Source of the DNA: Sagittula marina
GTDB lineage: Bacteria > Pseudomonadota > Alphaproteobacteria > Rhodobacterales > Rhodobacteraceae
NCBI RefSeq assembly: GCF_014196795.1
Contig: NZ_JACIEJ010000016.1
Span: 1-60,444 of the forward strand
Direction of reading: 5' to 3'
Length of the DNA stretch: 60,444 nt
Shown here: piece after piece, positions 52,493-60,444 of the stretch
Layout of the letters: every line of letters begins with the position of its first letter
Numbering within the stretch: position 1 is the stretch's first letter
Made by a program: the position numbers and the translations under genes
Notes under the pieces: model-generated
Seen by the model: only the letters and a program-made list of their open reading frames with translations
Databases searched by the model: none
Told to the model about the DNA's origin: nothing

Positions 52493-52877
52493 CCTGTGTC
52501 GAGACGGTTGCGGCAAGCTGCGTTTCCGCAGCAACGTGCGGGGTGCCCATCTCGACCAGAGCGGGAGAGCACAGACACGACTGTTGCGTGGGCATCTGTG
52601 CAATAAGGCTCTCTTGCACTACCAATGCAGGTTGGCCAGCTTCCGCCCCTAACCCGACATTCGCTATTCAAGCGACCGCTGCGGCGCAGCTCCGCGAACC
52701 AGTCATTTAAGGCGTCGTGCAGCGTGATCCGGCAGCGCAATGGCAGACTTCGACTGAGTTTTCTCTCTTTGTCGCGCCACAGCGGAACCCGCAAGCGCCT
52801 CATCTGTTTGAATTTGGCATCCAAATTCCAGCAGAGGGCCTTTAGACGATGAGCACCCCTTACAGTAATGCCCCGAA
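52493..52877. other. Intergenic region without recognisable gene
   Basis: A 385-bp region between two codirectional transporter genes. Frames on the minus strand overlap both neighbours and look like shadows. I see no repeat, tRNA or transposase remnant. Confidence 0.35.
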
Positions 52878-54164
52878 GTGGCGATCCTGAGCGTGATGAT
52901 TTTCGACGAACTGTCAGCGTTTTTCGCAATCGAGACCTACCACCTGCAGCTCGCCTTCGTGGGCATGGTCATCATCCTGTCCTACTGGCTGCCTCGGCTG
53001 GTGTCCCGTAAGGAGCCTGTCGCTGCGCCTCTGATACTCGTCTTCAGTGGCGGCACCGCTTTTCTGCTTCCCGAGGTGTCACCACTGCCCGATCCTGTCA
53101 GTTCGCCAAAGATATGGGAGCATCTCAGCGAGATGGCGGTGATCGTCGCGCTTTTCGGTGCAGGGATGCGCATAGACGAAATCGGCTCGTGGCGGCGCTG
53201 GCAGCCTGCCACGAGACTGCTGATCATCGCGATGCCCCTTACGATCATCGCGGTTGCGATCCTCGGGGCAGGTCTTGTGGGCCTTTCTCTTGCAAGTTCG
53301 GTCCTGCTCGGCGCGATTCTGGCCCCCACCGACCCGGTGCTGGCATCGGACGTTCAGGTTGGCCCACCGCATAAGGGAGGCGAGCGTCCGGTACGCTTCG
53401 CCCTGACGACAGAAGCGGGCCTGAACGATGGGCTTGCCTTCCCCTTTGTCTACCTCGCTTTGTTCGTGGCTGCCGAAGGGATGACACCGACCTCCTGGGC
53501 GCTTGAGTGGGTCGGCATAGATGTCTTCTACAAGATCTTGGTCGGTGGCGTGGTCGGCTGGGCTGGTGGGCGAATGTTGGGCCTCGTCTTGTTCAAGATT
53601 CCCCGCAATGCCACTCTCGCTGAAACGGGCTCCGGCGTGATTGCCTTAGCGGGAGTCTTCCTGTGCTACGGTTCGAGCGAGCTTGTCGAAGGATACGGTT
53701 TCATCGCTGTCGCCGTCATGGGCTTCAACCTGCGGCGGATCGAGAAGGAACACGACTTTCATCGCCGGCTTCACGATTTCTCCGAGGCAATCGAGCATGG
53801 GCTGACGGCGCTTCTCCTGGTTGCTTTCGGAAGCGTCCTGCCCGTGCTTTTGACCAACCTGAACTGGACTCATCTCGCCATCGCTTTGGGGTTGATTATG
53901 GTGATCCGACCGCTCGCAGGCTGGATCAGCTTGTCGGGAACCGGCTTGAGGAGAGGTGAGAGGATGATCGTCGCAGTCTACGGCATTCGTGGCATCGGAT
54001 CCATATACTACCTCGCCTACGCCGCCTCTCAGGGAGAGATCGAGCAGCAGGCCGAGCTGTGGTCTATCGTTGCGATCGTCGTGCTGTTGTCGACTATGCT
54101 CCACGGCTTTACCGTGGGGTTCGCGATGGATCGTTTACGTTCGGCCGGGTCACAGAGCGGGTAG
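52878..54164 (+). CDS. Sodium/proton antiporter of the CPA1 (NhaP) family
   Basis: A 428-residue membrane protein with about twelve spans. The transport core shows LFGAGMRIDEIGSW and LLGAILAPTDPVLASDVQVG, the TDP and SD residues of CPA1 antiporters, plus LTTEAGLNDGLAFPFVYLAL. The reading begins with GTG 52878; ATG 52896 (MIFDELSAFFAIE) is an alternative. It should exchange Na+ or K+ for protons. The gene stops 45 bp before an IS5 insertion and looks complete. Confidence 0.85.
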   Translation: MAILSVMIFDELSAFFAIETYHLQLAFVGMVIILSYWLPRLVSRKEPVAAPLILVFSGGTAFLLPEVSPLPDPVSSPKIWEHLSEMAVIVALFGAGMRIDEIGSWRRWQPATRLLIIAMPLTIIAVAILGAGLVGLSLASSVLLGAILAPTDPVLASDVQVGPPHKGGERPVRFALTTEAGLNDGLAFPFVYLALFVAAEGMTPTSWALEWVGIDVFYKILVGGVVGWAGGRMLGLVLFKIPRNATLAETGSGVIALAGVFLCYGSSELVEGYGFIAVAVMGFNLRRIEKEHDFHRRLHDFSEAIEHGLTALLLVAFGSVLPVLLTNLNWTHLAIALGLIMVIRPLAGWISLSGTGLRRGERMIVAVYGIRGIGSIYYLAYAASQGEIEQQAELWSIVAIVVLLSTMLHGFTVGFAMDRLRSAGSQSG

Positions 54165-54269
54165 GCAGCCGGCGCGGCGGGAACGCAGAAAAAGCGTTTC
54201 GCAACTTGGGCTGTGTTGACAAAAGGGATTCACAGGACGCGCTGATCGTGATGCAAGCTGGTATCTGCG

Positions 54270-55098
54270 ATGGAGACCCGCTTGGCACGAGACTTGATGT
54301 CGGACGAGGAATGGGCGTTCTTTGAGCATTTCATCCTGGCAGTCCGCGCCCCGAACGGACGCAAACCTACCAACCACCGCCTTGTTCTAGATGGGATTTT
54401 CTGGATTGCCCGCACCGGAGCGCCGTGGCGAGACCTGCCGGCAGAGTTCGGCAAGTGGTCCAGCGTCTGTCGGCAATTCCGGCGTTGGACGTTGGCAGGC
54501 CTGTGGGAGCAGATCATGGACGCCCTGAACGAAAGCGGGGCGGTGCCGCACGCCCTGCAAATGATCGACAGCACCGTGGTTCGCGCCCATCATCCACTGC
54601 CCGGCAGGGCATTGCGCGAGCAATGTCCCGAGAGGGAGGCAGCGGGCGCAAAAGGGGACTCCGCGACAGGGTCTTGGCCGCTCACGCGGTGGCTTCACGA
54701 CCAGGATCCACCTCCTCGTCAATGCAGCCGGGCTGCCCATGAGGACGGAGATCACCGCGGGACAGACCTCAGACTATCTCGGTTTTGATATGGTCATGGC
54801 CGATAACCTGCCCACGCCAAGCGTCCTGCTGGCCGACCGAGGCTATGACGCTGACAGCATTCGCAAATCCATGGACAGGCGTGACGTTCTGCCGGTCATC
54901 CCGATGCGGAAATCACGCAAGATGCGCGTCGGCGTCAACCGCTCCCTCTACCGGCTACGCAACCTGGTTGAACGGTGCTTGAACAAGCTGAAGAACGCCC
55001 GCCGAGTTGTCCCTCGTTACGATAAGACCGCAGAGAGCTTCCTCGGCTTCGTCGATATCACCTCGATCAGGCTTTGGATCCGCCATCTGTCAACATGA
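54270..55098 (+). pseudogene. IS5-family transposase with slippery site, 1-nt lesion and hairpin insertion
   Basis: Three frames must be joined. METRLARDLMSDEEW to VVRAHH, then a 15-codon hairpin element, then AAGAKG at a run of four A and four G (54649-54656), the usual place for programmed -1 frameshifting in this IS group. After GLRDR a second frame change, best explained by one lost base in CAGGG context near 54665-54672, is needed to reach GRSRGGFTTRIHLLVNAAGL, then ADRGYDAD and RNLVERCLNKLKNARR. The programmed shift is normal; the second shift probably inactivates the gene. Confidence 0.8.
54594..54636. repeat. 43-bp palindromic mini-element, copy A (in IS5 transposase)
   Basis: Starts CCACTGCCCGGCAGGG and ends CCCGAGAGGG around the stem-loop GGGCATTGC-GCGA-GCAATGTCCC. 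In the transposase it replaces the Gln codon expected in VVRAHHQAAGAKG and keeps the frame, adding PLPGRALREQCPERE. The second copy lies at 49663-49704 in an unrelated transposase. Confidence 0.75.
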
Positions 55099-55100
55099 AC

Positions 55101-56156
55101 TAGAATATTCTAGAATTTCGGGGGGCAGGCGACCTCGACACCGTTGGCCCCCGAACCCGAGCCTGGTCCGAGAGCCTCTGGTGGAGGATGCACCTGGCCG
55201 GGTGCGGGTTAGCCGGCTGCGCAGAGCTGCAGCGCGAGGGCGTGGAAAATAGCCGGGTTCTGGTCCGACTGAATGTTCGGCAACAGGATCGCCGCGTTGA
55301 TGATCGCGATGATCGAACCAATCGCAGGCGCGGGATCGTCTTGTTCTTGGGTTCCGCCAAGGGCCTGAGAACAAGAATTGAGGTACTGTTCAGCAAGGCC
55401 GCGCGCAATTTTGGCTAGCATGAAGGTGCGGTTGAGCGTGGCCGACGAGGATGGTTTGAAAGCCAGCTGCGGTGTTCAAAATTTGCGGATCACGCGGCCT
55501 TAACCCCCGGTGCACGAATAAATTCGTGATGAGGGTCCGAGGTGAAGGACTCCTCGATTTATCAACAGGGTAAAAATTTGAGAATTCAGAAGAATAATTC
55601 CAAATCCGTTGTTTTTGGCGTTGTGCCTGCCGGCGAGGCGAGCGCCCTGATACCACTCAGGTCACTGACACAGTCAGGAGGCAGCGGGCTAGACGTTTCT
55701 CCAGAATGCCAATGATCGGCTGTGCCGCAAGATCTGTTCTTTCGGGCGGCGGACCCACGCCTTGCCTGACGGCCTTTGTAACCGGGCTCATCGTCGGATT
55801 CTCGACGATCGCCGTAGGCAGGCCGTCAGTGTTCTCTGCACGCACGACACACTCTGCCCAGGCTGTATGAGAACTCGAACGGATACGGCCTGCCTCGGAA
55901 TAATGTTCGCCAGAAGGCGGACTTGAGAGGTTATGTTCCGATCTGGTCGGCCGCGAGCGTTCTTGTGGGGAAAACGTCCTTCGCGATTTCACGAGATCTG
56001 TGTTTCTACACAGCCTCGACCCTTCCCGGACATCTGCCGGGTCAGGTATCGCCAAGGTGCAGCTTTCTCGACAAGGTCATTCGCGACATTGTGCAGCATG
56101 GCCAGCGATGCCTAGGTCTGCTCAGCAGACTTGGGCAGACGTTCTCCGCGAGGGCG
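55101..56156. other. Degenerate region without recognisable intact gene
   Basis: About 1.05 kb between the IS5 element and the MarR gene. Frames on both strands are short, lack ribosome-binding sites and carry no family motifs that I recognise. A minus frame at 55209-55421 (MLAKIARGLAEQYLNSCSQA) looks more protein-like than the rest and could be the end of a decayed gene. The first bases after the IS include the AT-rich TAGAATATTCTAGAATTTC. Confidence 0.45.
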
Positions 56157-56654
56157 TCAAAGTCCGCCATCCTGCTCTGCCGCCGCCATCAGCTTTCGCA
56201 AACCCTTGTCCAGCCCGGCGATCTCCGGATCGGACAGCGCGGCCAGCAGGGTGTTCTGTGTCTCCACATGCGCGGCGACAGCCTGGTCGATGAGATCGAA
56301 CCCCGTCTTGGTCAGCTTCACCACCGCGCGGCGGGCATCCCCCGGATCCTTTGCCCGTGTGACCATGCCCTGTTTGATCAGTTGGTCGATGCGGTTGGTC
56401 ATCGTGCCGGAGGTGATCATCATCGAGGCCATCAACTCCCCCGGTGACAAAGCATAGGGGGGGCCGGCACGACGCAGCGTCGCCAGCACATCGAACCCGG
56501 CGGCGTTCAGGCCATGCCGGGCGAAGGTCTCGTTCATCTGGCGGGCATGGTGATGAAACACGCGTGAGAGCCGTCCGATCGGGCCCATGGCGCTGACATC
56601 CAGGTCCGGCCGCGTCTGCCGCCATTGTTCAAGTATCTGGTCCACTGCATCCAT
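56157..56654 (-). CDS. MarR-family transcriptional regulator
   Basis: A 165-residue MarR protein with the winged helix LSPGELMASMMITSGTMTNRIDQLIKQGMV, followed by the wing DPGDARRAVVKLT. It is divergent to a DMT-family exporter, with two near-identical palindromes in the 83-bp gap. It most likely represses both genes and is released by a compound that the exporter removes. Confidence 0.88.
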   Translation of the reverse strand: MDAVDQILEQWRQTRPDLDVSAMGPIGRLSRVFHHHARQMNETFARHGLNAAGFDVLATLRRAGPPYALSPGELMASMMITSGTMTNRIDQLIKQGMVTRAKDPGDARRAVVKLTKTGFDLIDQAVAAHVETQNTLLAALSDPEIAGLDKGLRKLMAAAEQDGGL

Positions 56655-56675
56655 GTCGGCCTTCTACCGAGAGAG

Positions 56676-56720
56676 TATCTTGACGTCAAGATTTAATGAA
56701 ATTATCTCGACGTCAAGATA
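56676..56720. promoter_or_regulatory. Twin MarR operators between regulator and exporter
   Basis: ATCTTGACGTCAAGAT (56677-56692) is a perfect palindrome, and TATCTCGACGTCAAGATA (56703-56720) repeats it with one mismatch. Their centres are about 27 bp apart. Both contain TTGAC-like sequence and probably overlap the divergent promoters. This layout is typical of MarR dimers binding two sites. Confidence 0.8.
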
Positions 56721-56737
56721 CTGAAAAGGAACATCTC

Positions 56738-57616
56738 ATGTCCCGCTCTCTCGACCTGTTTCTGGCTGCGCTTGCGCCGATGATCTGGGGCAGCACCTAC
56801 ATCATCACGACCCAGTTGCTGCCGGACGGGTACCCGATGACAGTTGCAGTGCTGCGCGCCTTGCCCGCAGGCCTGCTCCTGCTGCTCCTGACCCGCCAAC
56901 TTCCGCACGGCGTGTGGCTGGTTCGGTCCATCGTACTTGGCGCGCTCAACTTCTCGATCTTCTGGTGGCTGTTGTTTGTCGCCGCCTATCAGCTGCCTGG
57001 CGGCGTCGCCGCGACGGTTGGCGCCATTCAGCCGCTGATCGTGCTGTACCTGTCGAAATGGCTGCTGGGGCAGAGCACCCCGCAGGCCGCGGTGATCGCC
57101 GGGATCGCGGGCCTTCTGGGCGTGGCACTCCTGGTCCTGTCACCTGGCGCCGCGCTGGATGGCATGGGGGTTCTCGCGGCCCTTGGCGGCGCGATCTCCA
57201 TGGCCTTCGGCACCGTGTTGACCCGGAAATGGCAGCCGCCGGTCCCTGCGCTCGCCTTCACCTCTTGGCAGCTGACCGCCGGTGGTATGCTACTGCTGCC
57301 CGTGGCGCTTTTTGCGGAACCTGCGTTGCCGCCGCTCGATTTGAATGCGGTGCTTGGCGTCCTCTACCTGAGCCTGATTGGCGGGGCGGTCACCTACTTT
57401 TTCTGGTTCCGCGGCATTGCCCGGCTTGGCCCTGCGGCCTTGGCTCCGCTGGGGTTTCTCAGCCCCATCGCCGCGACATTGCTCGGGCTGATCCTTCTTG
57501 GCGAAACGCTGAGCTTCTTGCAAGGCAGCGGCATGGTTCTGGTTCTGGCGAGCGTCTGGCTTGGCCAACACGCGCTCCGCAATGGTGCCCTGGTGGCACC
57601 CAGAGGCCCGAGGTAA
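56738..57616 (+). CDS. EamA/DMT-family exporter
   Basis: A 292-residue transporter with ten spans in two EamA repeats (LAPMIWGSTYIITTQLLPDG at the start; FTSWQLTAGGMLLLPVALF and GFLSPIAATLLGLILLGE in the second). ATG 56738 follows AAAAGGA; the longer frame from 56696 would cross the operator. YedA/RhaT-type members export amino acids, metabolites or drugs. It is controlled by the divergent MarR gene. Confidence 0.87.
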   Translation: MSRSLDLFLAALAPMIWGSTYIITTQLLPDGYPMTVAVLRALPAGLLLLLLTRQLPHGVWLVRSIVLGALNFSIFWWLLFVAAYQLPGGVAATVGAIQPLIVLYLSKWLLGQSTPQAAVIAGIAGLLGVALLVLSPGAALDGMGVLAALGGAISMAFGTVLTRKWQPPVPALAFTSWQLTAGGMLLLPVALFAEPALPPLDLNAVLGVLYLSLIGGAVTYFFWFRGIARLGPAALAPLGFLSPIAATLLGLILLGETLSFLQGSGMVLVLASVWLGQHALRNGALVAPRGPR

Positions 57617-57627
57617 AGCCTCGGGCC
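57605..57627 (+). terminator. Hairpin at the end of the EamA gene
   Basis: GGCCCGAGG and CCTCGGGCC form a 9-bp perfect stem whose loop contains the TAA stop codon. No T-run follows, so it is either a weak terminator or an mRNA-protecting 3' structure. Confidence 0.5.
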
Positions 57628-57837
57628 GTCTCGCTGACTGGGGCATTGCCGGACTTTGCCGCACCGATCAAAGTGGGCCCAAATCGGTCATGCGGCAGCT
57701 CGGCGTGCCGCTTGGGTGAAGGTCGCACTGCGGACTTTGCTGCCGTTCGTACACGTGCCTGCCCCGCTTAGTGAGCCTTCGCCCCGGGTATCCGCGTCGA
57801 TCTATTTGGAAGGGGGAGTACCGAGCAGCGCCGAAGA

Positions 57838-58728
57838 TCACGGCGCTTCGCCAAGGTGCTCCGTCATCCAGCGGGCCTCCTCCATCGCGCTCCGCCCGAA
57901 GTGTCTTCGGAAGTCACGACTGAACTGGGAGGCACTCTGGTAGCCGACCTTCGCCGCGACACTGGCAACGGAGCCGTGGTTGCGCGCAATCATCAGTCTT
58001 GCCTCGTGCAGGCGCATTGCCTTGATATACCGGACCGGCGAGGTGCCCGTCAGCTGCTTGAAGTGGGCATGATAGGACGGAACGCTCATCCCGGCCGCGG
58101 TGGCCAGATCGGGCACCGAGAGTCTCGTGGTGAAGCTCTGCCGAATCCGCCCCAAGCTTTCGAGAATTCGTCCCGCGGGGCCCCGTTGCCGCAGGGCGGC
58201 GCGAAGGGCACCGCCCTGCGGCCCGACGAGCACGCGGTAATGCAACTCCCGAAGCAGCCCATGGCCCAGGATCGCCGCTTCCTGAGGATCCGCGAGCGCG
58301 GCAAGTGTCCGGCCCAGAAGCGCGTGTATCCGCGGGTCCATCGGGCTGGAGACGAGGCTCCGGGCCTGCGCTGACGCCGTCCCTCCCACGGCGTCCAGAG
58401 CAACGGCGATCTCGGCGGCCAGCTGCAGGTCGAACTCGAGGTAGAGCGCCAGCAGCGGCCGTTCGGGATCGGCCTGCGAGGCCATACGGAACGGCACGGG
58501 AACCGAGACGGCGAGATAGTGATCCGCATCGTAGAGATAGACCGTCCCGCCCAGAAAGCCCTGCTTGGCACCCTGCAGCACGAAGACCGCGCCGGGCCGG
58601 TAGAGGACCGGCACATCCTCGAGCACGGCTTCCGAGCGCAGGATGCGAAGGCCGGTCAATGTTGTGCGGGTATACCCCGCGCGGGGCGCGAGGGCTGCCG
58701 CTTGGGAGACGAGATCGTTGCAGTTCAT
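57838..58728 (-). CDS. AraC-family regulator (AraC_N type)
   Basis: A 296-residue protein with an N-terminal AraC_N domain (VLYRPGAVFVLQGAKQGFLGG) and two C-terminal helix-turn-helix motifs (VPDLATAAGMSVPSYHAHFKQLTGTSP, VASVAAKVGYQSASQFSRDFRRHFG). ATG 58728 is chosen at the domain start. It is divergent to the SDR at 58825; this AraC/SDR pairing is common in proteobacteria and implies local control. Confidence 0.87.
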   Translation of the reverse strand: MNCNDLVSQAAALAPRAGYTRTTLTGLRILRSEAVLEDVPVLYRPGAVFVLQGAKQGFLGGTVYLYDADHYLAVSVPVPFRMASQADPERPLLALYLEFDLQLAAEIAVALDAVGGTASAQARSLVSSPMDPRIHALLGRTLAALADPQEAAILGHGLLRELHYRVLVGPQGGALRAALRQRGPAGRILESLGRIRQSFTTRLSVPDLATAAGMSVPSYHAHFKQLTGTSPVRYIKAMRLHEARLMIARNHGSVASVAAKVGYQSASQFSRDFRRHFGRSAMEEARWMTEHLGEAP

Positions 58729-58824
58729 AGGATCGGACAAAGATGAGAGAGGATCAGCCGTGTACGGCGGGTTCGATCGAGACAATCTGTCAATGCATCG
58801 AAACACGCAAGCGAGGACCTCCTC

Positions 58825-59652
58825 ATGTCAGGCAAGACTTTCTTCATTACCGGCGCCAATTCGGGGTTCGGATATGCAATCGCCAGCGCGGCTTTGAAAG
58901 CTGGCCACAAAGTGATCGGCACGGTCCGCTCCGATGCAGCGCGGGCCTCGCTCCTCGAACGCCTTCCCGACGTTCATCCGGTTCTTTGCGACGTCACCGA
59001 TTTTGATCGCATCGACGCGGTGGTCAGCCGGACGGAGGCAGACTTCGGCCCGGTCGATGTCCTCGTGAACAATGCCGGTTATGGGCACGAGGGCGTGCTG
59101 GAGGAATCCCCCCTGTCCGAGTTGCAGCGCCAGTTCGACGTCAACGTCTTCGGAGCGGTTGCGGTGGCCAAGGCCTTTCTACCCCGGTTTCGCCAGCGCC
59201 GAGCCGGTTTCATCCTTAACGTCACTTCGATGGGCGGTCTGATTACAATGCCCGGGATTGCCTATTACTGTGGTAGCAAGTTCGCGTTGCAGGGCATCTC
59301 CGAGGTCATGCGCAGCGAGATGGCGCCATTCGGGGTGCATGTAACGGCACTCTGCCCCGGCTCCTTCCGCACCGACTGGGCAGGTCGATCCATGGTTCGG
59401 AGCGAACGCTCCATCAGCGATTACGACAGCCTCTTCGACCCGATCCGCCAAGCGCGGCAGGAAAAGCACGGCGCTCAGCTCGGCGACCCCGATAAGCTGG
59501 CCGAAGCTGTTCTCGGCCTCGTGATGTCGGACACTCCCCCGCCGCAGCTCCTGCTCGGTAGCGACGCACTCGGCCTGGTGCGCAAGCGGCTTCATGCGAT
59601 GCTCCAGGAAATCGATGACTGGGAAGCCGTCACCTGCTCCACCGACGGCTGA
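58825..59652 (+). CDS. Short-chain dehydrogenase/reductase
   Basis: A 275-residue classical SDR with GANSGFG (10-16), NNAG near 87, Ser in VTSMGG and Tyr-Lys in YYCGSKFALQG. The extended C-terminus with a substrate-lid region resembles the oxidoreductases annotated as retinol- or steroid-dehydrogenase-like in bacteria. The substrate cannot be predicted. The gene is complete and ends before IS debris. Confidence 0.85.
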   Translation: MSGKTFFITGANSGFGYAIASAALKAGHKVIGTVRSDAARASLLERLPDVHPVLCDVTDFDRIDAVVSRTEADFGPVDVLVNNAGYGHEGVLEESPLSELQRQFDVNVFGAVAVAKAFLPRFRQRRAGFILNVTSMGGLITMPGIAYYCGSKFALQGISEVMRSEMAPFGVHVTALCPGSFRTDWAGRSMVRSERSISDYDSLFDPIRQARQEKHGAQLGDPDKLAEAVLGLVMSDTPPPQLLLGSDALGLVRKRLHAMLQEIDDWEAVTCSTDG

Positions 59653-59879
59653 CGGCACGCGACGGACGACACACTACGGGCCCGGAGCCGCTCGGTCACC
59701 AGGCCCGACTTCGCCTTTCGAAGTACAAGGCAAGATCGACTGGTGTGGGCTCGAAGCAGACATGCGGCGGCGCGGCGTGGACAAGCCCTTCGTCGACCCT
59801 GGCCTTACATCGCTTCGGGCCGGGGCTGTGTGAAAACTCGAGGTTCAGCTATAGTGCCTTCACCAAGTGGAGGCTGGTG

Positions 59880-60170
59880 ATGTCGGGCTATATCGAGGGA
59901 GTGGACCGGGAGCAGACGACCCTGTTCCCGGATCGTTTGCAGGACTGGATCTGCGACGACCATCCAGTTCGGGTGATCGATGCTTTCGTCGACGCGCTCG
60001 ACGTCGCCGCTGCTGATTTCAACCGTTTTGCGCCCGCACAGACAGGGCGACCCGGCTATCATCCGGCCGTGCTCCTGAAGCTCTTCATCTATGGTTAAAC
60101 GAACCGGGTCGCGTCCAGCAGACGTCTCGAGAAAGACGCCGGGCGCAATGTCGAGGTCATGTGGCTGGAC
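59880..60170 (+). pseudogene. IS1182-family transposase, N-terminal fragment
   Basis: MSGYIEGVDREQTTLFPDRL, then DDHPVRVIDAFVDALD and GRPGYHPAVLLKLFIYG match the start of IS1182-family transposases. A TAA follows GYG-position 60096; reading through it gives TNRVASSRRLEKDAGRNVEVMWLD, so the gene has a nonsense mutation. It is then cut off by the IS3 sequence at about 60176. Confidence 0.75.
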
Positions 60171-60175
60171 ATGTC

Positions 60176-60444
60176 ACGGTTTGATGCCGCTCCTTTGTTA
60201 GCATTTACTGCAACAAATGAGATGAACTATGGGACTGAAACGGACGGACGAGTTTCGCAAGGATGCGGTGCGGATAGCACTGACCAGCGGGCTAACGCGT
60301 GAGCAGGGTGGCTGATGATCTGGGTGTCGGCATGTCGACGCTGAACAAGTGGATCACGGCGCACCGAGACACGGATGTGGTGTCAAAAGAGGATTTTGGC
60401 CTCGCTCAAGAGAATGATCGGCTTCGGCGCGAGAACCGCATTCT
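60176..60444 (+). pseudogene. IS3-family element, start of orfA, frameshifted and cut by the window
   Basis: CGGTTTGATGCCGCTCC precedes ATG 60229, which opens MGLKRTDEFRKDAVRIALTS, an IS3-family OrfA. After LTREQ an extra G (near 60306) breaks the frame; the next frame continues VADDLGVGMSTLNKWITAHR, then ENDRLRREN, the helix-turn-helix and leucine-zipper region. A more decayed copy of the same element lies at 34508-34720. Confidence 0.75.

Larger units (their letters stand above)
54209..55100 (+). mobile_element. IS5-family (IS427-like) insertion sequence
   Basis: The left end GGCTGTGTTGACA (54209) and right end TGTCAACATGAAC (to 55100) are imperfect inverted repeats enclosing a two-frame transposase of IS427 organisation. 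TA follows the right end, but TG precedes the left end, so no clean TA duplication is visible. The N-terminal third is nearly identical to the element cut by the window start (1-289). Confidence 0.85.

Noticed and set aside
55209-55421. Minus-strand 70-codon frame as a gene
   Set aside because: It looks somewhat protein-like, but has no ribosome-binding site, no recognised family and lies in a region of decayed DNA. Left as unassigned.
1-60444. CRISPR arrays, tRNA or rRNA genes
   Set aside because: No regularly spaced direct repeats and no tRNA- or rRNA-like conserved segments were noticed in a manual read. A dedicated scan would be decisive.

Overview
The window looks like an accessory region from a GC-rich alphaproteobacterium, most likely of the Rhodobacterales/Roseobacter group. 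The reasons are codon use, many ATGA-overlapping operons, several tripartite tricarboxylate (TTT) and ABC importers, and a cluster type known from roseobacters for sulfolactate use. It may lie on a plasmid or genomic island: it contains hipBA and fragments of at least six insertion sequence families (IS5, IS3, IS21, IS30, IS110, IS1182), and both window ends lie inside IS material. I see no rRNA, tRNA or CRISPR array.

The main system (about 0.86-27.7 kb) reads as a nearly complete organosulfonate locus for breaking down a C6 sulfosugar such as sulfoquinovose. A nine-gene minus-strand operon (25415 to 16122) encodes a carbohydrate ABC importer, an SDR and a zinc dehydrogenase, a sulfolactaldehyde-type aldehyde dehydrogenase, a YihV-like sulfofructose kinase and a class I LacD/YihT-like aldolase. 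The expected product, sulfolactate, is handled by a second minus-strand operon (12242 to 4652): suyA-suyB (sulfolactate sulfo-lyase), slcC and comC (the pair that inverts sulfolactate stereochemistry), a TTT importer and a YeiH/SuyZ-type sulfite exporter. A GntR/UTRA regulator lies divergent to it. A second TTT importer (15956 to 13063) lies between the two. A plus-strand operon at 954-4655 (IlvD/Edd dehydratase, HpcH/HpaI aldolase, enolase-superfamily enzyme) resembles the dehydratase-aldolase half of a sulfo-Entner-Doudoroff route.

A palindrome with core TCGTAGCGCTACGA, or a close variant, lies in the promoter region of the dehydratase operon, the second TTT operon and the sulfosugar ABC operon, tying the three into one putative LacI-family regulon. 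Two lacI-type genes follow at 25.6-27.7 kb. No sulfoquinovose isomerase, sulfoquinovosidase or lactonase is visible, so the entry reactions are either outside the window or done by the two dehydrogenases.

A second sugar module (28.2-34.4 kb) has a SorC-type regulator with matching operators, a ribose-type ABC importer with a half-length ATPase, another LacD/YihT-like aldolase, a ROK kinase and a small P-loop kinase. IS remnants and a hipBA toxin-antitoxin pair follow (34.5-36.7 kb). Next comes a dipeptide-type ABC operon with a CocE-like hydrolase and a LysR regulator (37.3-45.4 kb).

From 45.7 to 59.7 kb there are four divergent regulator/effector pairs (WYL/VOC, GlxA-type AraC/alpha-beta hydrolase, MarR/DMT exporter, AraC/SDR), plus an AEC permease, a CPA1-type antiporter and broken IS110 and IS5 elements. 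These two unrelated transposase genes each carry an insertion of the same 42-43 bp hairpin element with compensatory stem changes.
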